From assembly GCA_900660155.1 (NCBI GenBank), contig CABFPE010000008.1, positions 1,062,453-1,126,452 of the forward strand: a stretch of 64,000 nt of DNA, given 5' to 3'. A program made the translations under genes and the position numbers. The notes beneath the pieces are model-generated. The model had not been told where the DNA came from and searched no databases. It saw nothing but the letters and a program-made list of their open reading frames with translations. Each line of letters starts with the position of its first letter. The stretch's first letter is position 1. Shown piece by piece: positions 36,404 to 48,300 of the stretch. This stretch comes from Hofstenia miamia (Eukaryota > Xenacoelomorpha > Acoela > Hofsteniidae).

Positions 36404-36923
36404 ACAACCATAGATGTGGTATTTGCTACATGGTTTTGTACTTCTTGTGTACGGATGTCAGACGTAATTGTAAAGGCCATGTGCTCTACATATTTACAAT
36501 ACCTTGCAGATTTGAATTTTCATCCGTCCAAATAACTCGTTGTCGACTGTCTTTACTTCCACATTTTTTTTTAAAGAAACAGCAAGCAATCATTCAGATC
36601 AAATGAATGAGCTGCCTTATTTCATTAGATTAGGAGTGAAACCCTGCAGTCATAAATCATTACTCGAATAACTGAAAATACAGTTTGACGAACACATTCA
36701 TATGAATCAAACACTCTGATTAATCTGCCTCTGTTCAGTGGGTTGTTCCATATACACATTGTTAAATTATCTCAAGTCAGCTGATTGGATTCGCGATCAT
36801 TCAAGGAATACAGAATTGCAATTGGTTGAGAATTGGTTTGGAATATTTGCTCTCAAATTGGCAATTATCATTTTCATATTCGGAATAATTTTTAGAAATA
36901 TTAGGAAACTGCTTGTGCTATGA
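36404..36923 (+). other. Possible membrane-protein exons at the palindrome core (right)
   Basis: Mirror copy of 33,065-33,556. The first frame is broken by a 2-bp length difference in a T run. The second (36,738-36,923) is open and differs from the left copy at two residues (W to L, G to R), keeping the hydrophobic anchor. Near-identity contrasts with about 88% in the sequence just outside it. Confidence 0.3.
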
Positions 36924-37496
36924 ACGGTATTTCAATGGGCTGTATTATATATTTAATAAATGAATAAACTTTATATAAACCTTATGTTGTGTTTTTAATA
37001 TTTTAGAAACGAAATAATAAATGTGATCAGCACACATTAATAATGATTTTTATTCAGTTCAGCATATGACTCTTTAATTAACCATTTATTATTGTAAACG
37101 CATTCAAAGCATGGTAACACCTAATCCAAAACGAGGTCATATTTTGTTTTTTGAGAGTCATCTTTCTGGTTGCCCTATTATTTGAACAATATATTATCCG
37201 CTATCCGGCTGTCAAACTATCTGAAATTATCATATACTGTATATTCAATTAACTCTCCAGATCCCATCCTCATTTAATCTTCTATGAAATTTCACCCACA
37301 TTTAAGTGTGAATATACGATAATGAAAAACCCATCTTTAATTTGACATGAAATATAATCATATTTTATATATACATATTTATTGAAATACTAATTGCACT
37401 TGGTTAGAAGTGATGCCTTTGGCAAGAATTGATAAATACTACCAGGGGATTGCTGGCAACAACTGATAGCCTTCAACCACTAGGCTAAGACAACAT

Positions 37497-40030
37497 CACA
37501 AGAAGTGAAGACTAAACAAAATGTTAATTCAGAAATTTTAGTAACATTGATGGAATTAGTCAGCAACATAATCCTTCAAATTAAAAGTAGAATTCATGCA
37601 TACTTTGAAACAAAATTAAAAAATGCATATTGACCTATTTGATTTTTTGTTTGGAAAAATTGACATTTTTGAAAATTGCAAGAATTCAAAAATTGATCTA
37701 ATGCTGCTTGTCATGTGAACCTTCTACCTCTTTTCTTATTAATACAGAACTACTTTCTAACACGCATAACATTTTAGTGAAAAGGGTTTTGGGTCAGGCA
37801 ATTTTTTCTCACTGTAATGCAATAGTTTACTTGTGGTTTATTCTATGCACATGTCATATTTTGCAAAGCAATTTTACACAAAACACGCTTATCTATATCA
37901 AAGTGAAGTCGTACATTTTCATCTTGCAATCTTATTTTGCGTTTCAATGGACATTAATTTAAAAAACAGAAAACAAACTTTTGTTTCCTAGAAGCAATGC
38001 GTTTAAATCCCCATAGTTTAAATTTACTACCATATAACCGATGTTGTCTTTTCTAAATAGCTTAGTAAACAAAAGCAATAACAACTAGTTTTAAACCAAG
38101 ATTGTGAATTATTGAAAGTTTTAGGAAAGTATTGTAAATGACACTCACTATTTAATTGAGTCAAAATTTCTAAGCACAGCAATTTTAGTAGGTTGTGCCA
38201 TACCAGAGTTAGTACTGAAATAAAAAACAAAATAGGAAACTTTGTACCAAGCGTCAAACCAAAAATGTCATCAAGTAAAATGATCTCTTCAAATATTCAA
38301 AGTACTACTTATAACATGAATAACAAAAGGAAATTTATTACATTAAATGAAGATTTAGTAACAAAGTATTCTTCCATAGTGTGAATGTGCAAAGAACTTA
38401 TAAATCAAGTGATTACAAATCCAGTAAAATATTTATTGAGGATCCTTAAGTGCTTTATACAATTGTTTCTATATTTTTATTATTCTAATATTATATAATT
38501 TGTCCAAATTGCTTAATGTAGAAATTTTTTTAGTAACGTATTAATTTAATTGTAATAAATAGCAATAACGATTTATCAGTTGTAGAAACGCTAAATCTTA
38601 GCAGTTATTATTGTTAAAACCTCATGAACTATTTTATGTATTATATAGGCTGCTTAAATTGACTTGAACGAGATTTTGCACTAAATTTTTTATATATTAT
38701 ATGCGATAGAAATTAATTATCAGAAACAGCCAAAGTCGAAAATAAAACTGCATTTTGCTATTTGATGCTAAATTTGAGAAGAATCTAAATTCCTTATTGT
38801 CTATAATTCCATTTTCTGCTGAACTATAAAAAAATAAATTATAAATAATTACAGGAGGTGGATCTTGTTTAAGAGAACTGAAAGAAAAACTTGTTATGAG
38901 CCAATTAAGGTTAGCAGAAAAAGAAGCCATTGATTTCTAATATTTTATTCAAGTCACGAAGTTGAAAACTGCTTGATCACAAACAATGTATCATCTTCCC
39001 CAATCAAATTATAAGAAACATATGCAAATGCCCCGGAATTCAACTATGTTGAAAAATCAGTTTTCCTATCATATTGGAAGAATTCAATTTCAAAAAACTT
39101 GGATAAGTAGCAAGACCTTACTTAACCATACAAGTTTCAGAAACAGCTCCTGAACTAGGGTTTATTTCAACTGGAATTACGATTCCTGATTTATCCGCAC
39201 TCCTGCACTTTGCCCATCTGAAGAGTATACTATGCATTATAGTTCAAAATAGAGTAATTTATATTTTTTATTCANATCACAAGAAGTGAAGACTAAACAA
39301 ATTGTTAATTCAGTAATTTTAGTAACATTGATGGAATTAGGCAGCAACATAATCCTTAAAACTACAAGTAGAATTCATGCATATTTTGAAATGCAATAGT
39401 TTACTTGTGGTTTATTCAATGCACATGTCATATTTTTCAAAGCAATTTTACACAAAACACACATAAATTTTCATCTTGCAATCATATTTGGGATTTTAAT
39501 GGACATTAATTTAAATAACAGAAAACAAACTTTTGTTTCCTTGAAACAATGCGTTTAAATCCCCATAGTTTAAATTTACTACCATATAACCGATGTTGTC
39601 TTTTCTAAATAGCTTAGTAAACAAAAGCAATAACAACTAGTTTTAAACCAAGATTGTGAATTATTGAAAGTTTTAGGAAAGTATTGTAAATGACTCACTA
39701 TTTTATTTAGTCAAAATTTCTAAACACCTGCCGCTTTAGTAGGTTGTGGTTACCACAGTTAGAACTGAAATCAAAAATGAAAAATAGGAAGCCTTGTACC
39801 AAGCGTCAATCCAAAAATGTAAAATGATCTCTCCAAAATACAAAGTAGTACTTAAAAATAACAAAAAGAAATTTATTACGTTTTTATTATGTTGAAAAAT
39901 TAGTTCTCCCATCATTTTGGAAGAATTCAATTTCCAAAAAACTTCGATAAATAGCAAGACCTTACTTAACCATACAAGTTTCAAAAACAGCTCCTGAACT
40001 AGGGTTTAGTTCAACTTGAATTACGATTCC
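37497..40030. repeat. Tandem duplication in the right arm
   Basis: The sequence starting ATCACAAGAAGTGAAGACTA occurs at 37,497 and again at 39,277, and the downstream parts repeat in the same order. Both copies contain the GATGTTGTCTTTTCTAAATAG stretch and the AACTGGAATTACGATTCCTG-like stretch. The second copy has internal deletions and ends near 40,030. The left arm has a single copy (about 29,380-30,890). A single N at 39,275 lies at the junction. Confidence 0.8.
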
Positions 40031-40224
40031 TGATTTATTTTAGCAGGAGACCTATGGGATGTATTTCTCTGAGTAAATCAATGTCTAATGTTTTGGAGAA
40101 TTCTTAAAAAAAGTAAAAATATATTGTTGTAGCATCGACCAACCATCCATTCGCATGCTGCCTAATGTGAGAAAACAAATATGTATATGATATCCTGACT
40201 TAATAAAGGAACATAAATAGCCAT

Positions 40225-40480
40225 AGAATATTAGAATAGAATGGAATTTCATATTAATTGTAGTACATTGGCATAATTATACACCACAACACTTAATGCG
40301 TCAATAACAACATAAAATACACCAAACTATAAAAACATAATAACAAAAAACATGGATTCAAAATTATCAGTTTACCCAGTTTATTGCTAATTAATGTTAC
40401 CTTTTACAAAACTGGAATCTTTTCCATGATGTAGAACCTATTTTAGGGATATATTGTTTAAGGAAGTAATTATTAGTTTG
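40225..40480 (-). mobile_element. LINE 3' end (right-arm remnant)
   Basis: The reverse complement matches 26,880-27,150 of the left-arm LINE, including the CCTTAAACAATATATCCCTA segment and the ATTCT-type tail. The RT body is gone here. Flanking sequence on the 5' side still matches the left arm near 25,800, so an internal deletion, not a separate insertion, explains the fragment. Confidence 0.75.
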
Positions 40481-42239
40481 CATGTATTAATTAAATTTAA
40501 AAATCAATGATTGGATTTAAAAAATTTATTTATAATATGGTGCTTGTTTGTCCAACCAATTATAATCACATTCTAATGTCGAATTGCTACAAAAATAATT
40601 AAGATCTGCATTGTTGTGCCTAGGCCACCTCATTGCTTCATTATATTTTATTAAACATTCATCTAAAAATATAACTTTCTTTTGTATGTAAGTATCATTT
40701 CTAAGAAAAATCAAACCTGAAGTAAATTTTCAAACTTTCAAATTTCAAATCAAACTGAATTTTCAAATCAAAGTTTGTAAGGTATTCACATTTCGAACTT
40801 CATTTTTGTCTAATTTTGAAAGGCCTGGTTTCGACCTTCAAAGTAGTTCTTAGTTTTTTTACAAATTATGCTCTCTAAACTTACTAGGTTTTACAATAAT
40901 TATAATTTTCTACATTTTAAAAAGTAGTAAGTTTAAAACTCGGTTGCAAGGATTTTATAAAAATACTCTTAATTTTTAACTAACTTGATCTTGATGTCTG
41001 GTGTAATATTTTTATTTCAAAATTTAGTCCGCATTTAATTAAATGATTAGATATACTAGAACTGGTCTAATGTTCTTTAATTCTTGATAGCTGCCTACTA
41101 GAAAAACCAATAGCTTAACCATTTTATTTGGTAAATTATGTTAGACTTATTGGTTTCCTCATTTGTAGATTCAATTTCAAATTAGTTTTTAGTTTCTACT
41201 TGCTATATTAAAATCTAACTTTTTTAATTATTGATATTTTCTTAGTTCTTTGATCAAGTTTTCATTGTGGAGCTCTCAATATTCGATCGTAAAATAATGT
41301 TCATAATTAGCTTGTTTTTGGATCATTTGTTCTTAATTAAAATGTCTTCTAATGACTGATTTGCAATTGATATAAAATATTTTTACTTATAGTTTAAATA
41401 TTGCATGAAGCAAGCTTCCCATGTTTGGATTCATAGAATATAAAACACCTTGGGATTTATGGAAGCTAAGCTTTTTATATTATTTGGTCTAAACAAAGTA
41501 ATTAATATTTACCGAAACGGTAATATAAAATATATCTGTCGAAACAAAAAATTCGAGACCTCTTCCAATAATCAGTATTGGTTCGCTTTTCTCTCCATGT
41601 AAATTTAGTGGATGTGAATTAATTTAGATGTGATTTAATGCATAAGCTTTTAAGATAAATGAATTATTATTTGTAAGCTCACCTTCGAAAATAGAAGTTT
41701 TTTTTCAAAATCTGGGGGTTTTCCCTTTCTAAATACACATTGTCTTAATGTACCCTAACTGAAAGACAAACCAAAATTGCAAGAGGTCATACAATTTTTA
41801 AGCAGTTAATAGCGATTTTGATAAAATGAATTTCAAATGTGAAAAATATAGTAATTATTTTTTTCTTTTACCTATACATAACAATTTCGTTAACCTACAA
41901 ATCCTCTAAATTAAAAAAATTCAAAAACACACTTCGGCAAAATTAAGCAGTTTTCAAAACATTTGGAAAATTAAACGTTTGCAAGTGAACTAAAATGGTG
42001 ATTAATGATTATGTTCGTCCTGGTAATATTACGCTCACAAATTGCTGTTAAATGTAGTTGGGCTCTATTTTAAACTAACCAAGTAACACTGCCTGTTGAG
42101 CAAGTGTTTTTTCATTACCAAAAATTGTACCTTATAGGTAATATTTAAACAACAAGTAGCTCAAATTTTTATTTTGAAATGGCGATCTAAAACACTATAC
42201 AAAATACAAAATCTAAAAATATGAATGCTACAAAATTTT

Positions 42240-42349
42240 CTACAACCAAGGATGCCAAGAGGGGTCCATCCGCGCAAGATTTTCTGGATTTGAAGCTACT
42301 GCAATTAAATTCGTCACTTTGCCTTCGCCGCCTTCTAACTGCGATAAAT
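42240..42349 (-). CDS. TRRAP: TRRAP terminal exon with FATC tail
   Basis: The split codon from the previous exon joins to give MTRLKNLSQLEGGEGKVTN, then ends ENLARMDPSWHPWL and TAG. The closing WHPWL is the characteristic TRRAP C-terminus, part of the FATC domain. The acceptor is TTTTTAG. The intron before it is 3.7 kb and holds a hAT-like insertion. The longer plus-strand frame over this spot is antisense. Confidence 0.92.
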
Positions 42350-45300
42350 CTAAAAATTTATAAAATTCATCCGTTGGTGCATAGATTAAAAACACCTACA
42401 ATAGAAAAGGTACACATTTATAATATGAGTAAGGAGATTATAAAGTCAATGTGCGCTATTTGGCCAAAATTCATTATTAAGCCAATATTTTTAATCAAAG
42501 TCAAATACGGTCAATTTCAAATGCTATCAATGGACCAAGTCATTTCATCAGGAGGGGACTGTATTTCTCAAATTGATTAAATTTTTATTTTGTAATATCA
42601 TATAATGTGTTTTGTTTGTACAGTGGTAATCATTTTTGGACACTCTAATACATAGAAGCCTAATCAAATACTATTCAATTTATTCCATTCTTTATTGCTT
42701 TCCTCAATGTTTATTGCGATTTCTCTGTATTTTTTCATAGTTTTTCTAGTTTTCATTTACCTTTCGCAAAATTACTAAAATACGAAAGGGAGCAATTTCT
42801 TTGCAATTACACTGAACTTTTGAATAATTTAAGGATTACTATTCAATTTATTTCACTGAAAATTTGGGGTATTTTCACAATATGCCCATAACTTAATTAA
42901 TTTTTTATTGAAACGGCTTTCACATTCACTGTCAAAAATTCGATGTATTGTAACCAAAATATTTAAAAAACTTTGATACTTAGTGTTTTAAGGTGAACCT
43001 AATTAGTAGTACTTAATCGAACTATAATTGAATTTTAGTATTAAATGGAAAAGGAGTCTTTCAAGCATATCTCTCGAGATGATGTTGTTAAAAAGATTGT
43101 GCTAGGAACTGCCGAGCTTGTAGAAATACCAACTCATTACATACGACGAAAAAACGTATCTTTTAACATTTGTGCAATTTCATTAGGTGAATCACATTAC
43201 GCTCCCTTTTTGGCATGCAGAATATGCAAGTGTATATTTATATGGTACAGGTTCTGTGAAAAATCTAAGAAACGGTTGAATCAAGGTGACATTTCTTCAG
43301 TTAATCTGCATTTACGAACTCAATGTTTTAAAGACAAAATCTAATCTTAATTTGAAAAATATGTTCGAGACGGCCAGCCAATCCATTCCTAAACTTTATG
43401 GTACTAAAGCAATGGTACGACAAATCTGCAGACATAATTTGCGCTAACCCTACAGTATTCATTCTTTCTGGTTCTAAAATCATTTCTGAGTCCGCCAACT
43501 ATTCAGCCAAATTTACTCACTTAAATACTAAACTTTACGATTATAGTGTTGGGCGTAAAGCTCTCACAAATGCAATAATCTCTAAAGGTAACAATGCAAA
43601 ATTTATTTTTAGAAAGCTGTATGACATCATGGCTAGTGATAATGAGTCAACAAATTGATTATTGGTCTGCAAGACACAGTCATGGAAGTTTGGACAATTA
43701 CGGAGAACTTATTTGTTGCGGATTAGATCAAGATTGGGAGTGGATGAGATTTCCACTCAGAATTGAAAAGTTCTTGATAAAGACATTGCTCCAAATGGGA
43801 AACACGATGCACAGTTTACATTCGATTGGTTAAAAGAAAGTATTGATGCTAGTAATATTTCGATGAGGTATCCCCACATTTGTTTGCTCAGATAATGAAG
43901 CGAAAATGAAATCTGCTTTTACTCATGATCGATTTTCAATGGGAGATTTCTATTTACACTGGATTGGATGTCTGGAACATCGTCTAAGTACATGTGTTAA
44001 TGACGTAATAAATGATAAAAGCACGGTTAATCAAATTGCAGAATTTGTTAAAAGAGTTACCAATATTGAACGCTTTTACAACAAACGAAATATTTCATTG
44101 ATTCAAGCAATACCAGAGAAGTGCATAACAAGGCCTTGGCGTGATTGGTATATACGACTTTCTGCACATGTCACCAATTACTCACGTTATTTGGAAACAT
44201 TTTGTTGCATCGGCGAAGGTGAGGCAAACTTACCACTTCTACCTGAAATTCGAGGCGTACTTCACGTAATGGAGATCACAAAAACTTTCTTTGATAAATT
44301 AGAAGTGAACGGGGCGAACAGCCACATCGCATTTCTTGGATATTTCCAATTGGATGTCAATCTGTTTCAGATTCAAATTGGCATTGACGAAATAGCCATA
44401 AATTTGATGACTAAAACTATATGCAAACAGTTGAGATCTGTGATGACATCAAAACTGTGGCCAGGATGTGGCTCTGATCTGTGCTTGTCTGCACTATATC
44501 TCACTGGTCTTGCCGGTTCCAAAACAATTAGAGATATTTGTGAACAAATTGTGCAGCAATCAAATCAGCATAATCAAGCAGTAGAATGTAAAAACAGCTC
44601 GGTAAATTTTGGAAACAATATAATGTCAAAAGTAAGAAGTTTTCTTACATCATTTCAAGAGAAACTCCCAGTAATCACAAAAGTCACCAAGAAACGGGCG
44701 TGAATTACTTTTCAGCAGTTCAAATTCAGCTCAGACCAATAAGATGGTTTTATCATTTGATGACATTTATGATGAAGCAGAAATAGGTTCTGTTGTTAAA
44801 ACTCGTCGAAAGACTTCGGCAATTGAAATTGAGTTCGATACATACGATAAAATAAAAATTCCCACAAAATAAAGTGCGTATTTATGAGTTGCAAAGCAAT
44901 ATAGTGCTGTTGATATCAACAGGAAATTTCTGTTGATTTGATTTGATATCAATTGATATCAATAGGCGATAGCATATTGATTTGATTTGATGTAAAATTT
45001 CCACATCAACGGCAACCCTGATTATTAGCATTTGGGAAAGACTCAATAGTACACGGAAATTGTAAAACTGAAAGTGGTGGCGTACATAGTTGGAACCAGC
45101 CGGAAATAATTAGTTCAGGCCTGTGGCCGGTCAATGACTTTGTTCGCCCGCTCGATTCTGGCCGGTTTGGACAGGCAAAAATGAAACTATGCATTCTCAT
45201 ATAACCTCATAAAAAATGGAACAGCACTATTTAATAGTGACCATTTATCCGAATTGATTCGTGAGAGCTTTACATGTACACACACACTAGCGCACACTAC

Positions 45301-48300
45301 GTTACGAAAAAACAGCCTGCAAGTGATATTTTCGCTCCATTTTTCAAAAAATATTGTTTGGAACATTTTATACAAAATTAATATATTGGTGTTTGTCTTG
45401 ACTCTGGTCTTAACCAATTTTAAAATTTTCTGACCGGTTTAGACCGATATATTTACACCGGTTGGGCCAGGCCATCGGCCGACCGGTTCGAACTCTGATG
45501 GCGCAATCGTTTTACAGCATTCGATAATAAATGTATTTTAACTGATAACTTCAGGTGTTTCTTCAAAAGAAATTACAAAACAGATGAAGAAAAGAATGGG
45601 TGAGCAATCGAAATTTAGTATCACAACCTCTGGTCGAGTTGTTCAAAAGACTAAAATTCTACTGAAAATGTTTAGGTAATACTGCTCCAAGTTTATAAAA
45701 ATGAGAACATTAATCTGTCCGGTAGATAAAAGACTAATTTAGAAAGCATAAGTAAACTAATTACATCTATGCGACAAGAATTTGTTTTTTGTATTCAAGC
45801 AAGATTCCTACACGAACTATTGAAACAAAAATGCAATAAAACAACTTGGGACTTCAATTTCTTGCACCACAATCAGAAGAAATGAACTACTCGGATAATA
45901 ATGATACTTTCATAAGAAAATCTGTAAAAATTATGCTATATTGACGAACAAAAAATATTTCAATAAAACACTTTTCGAAGCAAAAACATTTTACACAATA
46001 TTTGGGCCAAACGGTTGTTCTCACATATTATTATTTAAAATATAAAATTATTACTTTTGAGACGTGTCATGATAACATTAACTGCTTTATCTACTGAAGA
46101 AACAAGTGATTCTTTGTCCATCTCTGCTGCTGGTGTCAAATAGCAGGTAGAAACATCATCCCGCTTCTAAAGAATTTTAATGAAAATACGAAAACTTCAA
46201 GGTTATTCAAAATGAAAATGTAATAATTCATTCATTTGTGATGCATTAATAAAAAGACCTACTCTTTTATCCCAAGCGATCATTTCATCGCGAAGAACGG
46301 CTCTCAAATAAGAATCAAAAGCGAATCTTGGTTCAACAAAACAACGAGCAACTGCGATCATTGACGCAGCAAATACACCACTGAGACCAATTTCAGATAT
46401 GAACTCCACGAAATTAGGTGTTAAGCGGAATGGGACAGCTCTATTCGCATCGAGTTCTCCTAAATAATAGGTAATATCAAAAGACAAGTTATGGTATACT
46501 GAAATGCGAAATTATCCTATCGAATTAAAATTAGAGAAACAAATCTTTTAAGCAGAGTGACAATATGAGGTAAGCATGGACCCCAACCCGACCCGATCGG
46601 AATATTTACTATCCAAATCCGACCCGAGACGTTGACTTTGATCTAACGTTATGTATCTTTGTCTAATCAAGTGATCATAAAAACATCAATTATTTTCTGA
46701 TAGGGGAAACAACAATGCAATGGAATTACTTAAATTTTTCAATTTTTTTCAAATCTAGCAGCGATGAAACATCAGTATATTTTTAATAATCATTCTAATC
46801 TTGGTCCAGAACCTGAACCGAAACTCGAAATCGGGTCTGGTTATGTGGGGTAACCGATATCACTCTCTAATAACAAAGTCATAGTAAAGTTTACATTTGT
46901 TTCATTTTATTGTAAACGCGTATCGAAAAACAAGTGTCACATTCTTTAAATAAAAAATTTCAAATGCTAACCAGTTGAGTCATCAATGCCAAATTTAAAA
47001 TAGAATACAGACAGGAATCCAGATTCTCGAATTATTTGAAGCATATCTGGATTTAACTTTGTGAGATGCAAAACGAATTCACTGAGAGCCAACAACGACG
47101 CATGTAGTGTAAACTAAAACCAAATTCAGCATTAATATTTAAAGAGGATAAGCACCTGTTTTCGAAAAGTCCAATAATGTGTTGCATTCGAGTAAGAAGT
47201 CAGTGCCCACTCCTTCAACACGGTGCGTGGAACCAGAGTACGACTGATATCTGCTAGGGTTTCCTGTAAACCATGGTTTATTGGTGATGGGTATAAATGT
47301 GCAGTTCTTTCATAATAGCGCGTTATGGGCGTGTCGTCGTCTATTTGGTGGTCAGTACATCGTTCAAAGCAAATCTGCGAAAGGGACATAGATGAAGGTT
47401 CGTCTTCTACCAATCGCATTTGTGGAGAAACTCCAACCACTTTTGGTACTGTAAATTGCAAAAATCGCTTAGCAGTGTCCTAAAATGTCCTAGATCAAAA
47501 AGCAGTATCATAAACGCATACAATTTCAAACTCGGGCTCGATTTGAAGCGGCATAGACATGAATAATTATAACGTCCAGTAAAATATTAAATCTTACCCA
47601 GGCTCGTTATGCAAAAATTCAATTACAAGATATTAGTGATAACTATATTATAGATATTTAAAGAAACAGAGTTGAGAGCATTATATTCCATAACATGTAC
47701 AACAGCAAGATTAAACCGTAAGTGATCACACGATTCACTTTTTTGCACCAAAATCATAGATGACTTTCTGGTTGTAATACATAGTTACATAATGATTTGC
47801 AAAATATGTAATAAAAAACCATTTGCAAAAAGAAAAGAATTGCAAATTACTATGTCATTACTAAGCGTCCAGATCCTTTTGTCCGGCACAGAATTTTCTT
47901 GAAGATAATTGAATACTTTGGGGAGCTGCAAAAGCATCAAAATTTTCAATTAAAAACTTCTTAAATACAACAAAACAAAACGGGTAATTGGTGTGAAAAA
48001 TTTAGTTAATAGAAGATCACAGAAGGAATTTCGGAGAAAATCACTTTGAGAGCGTTGAAGAATTACGTCACAGGGGGAGGAGGTGGACTTCCCACATAAG
48101 CATTTACTGGTGAATATTAGTGATGCAACAGTTGCCATTTGTGGTTAAGTGCAGTAGGGTTAATCAACTAGCGTCCTAGTGTGCAATTATATCGTGTTTT
48201 AAAAATTGTTCTGAAATTTCTTCAATCAGCACAAACAACTTGTTGAATAATCCTAACTGCCTGGTTTTCGACTCGAGTTCGAGTTTTTAAGTTTCGAGTG

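Noticed and set aside
42221-42580. 119-codon plus-strand frame, and its left-arm counterpart on the minus strand at 23,902-24,117
   Set aside because: Both are antisense to the TRRAP terminal exon, whose sense strand encodes the FATC tail ending WHPWL with correct splice phase. The long antisense frames follow from that.
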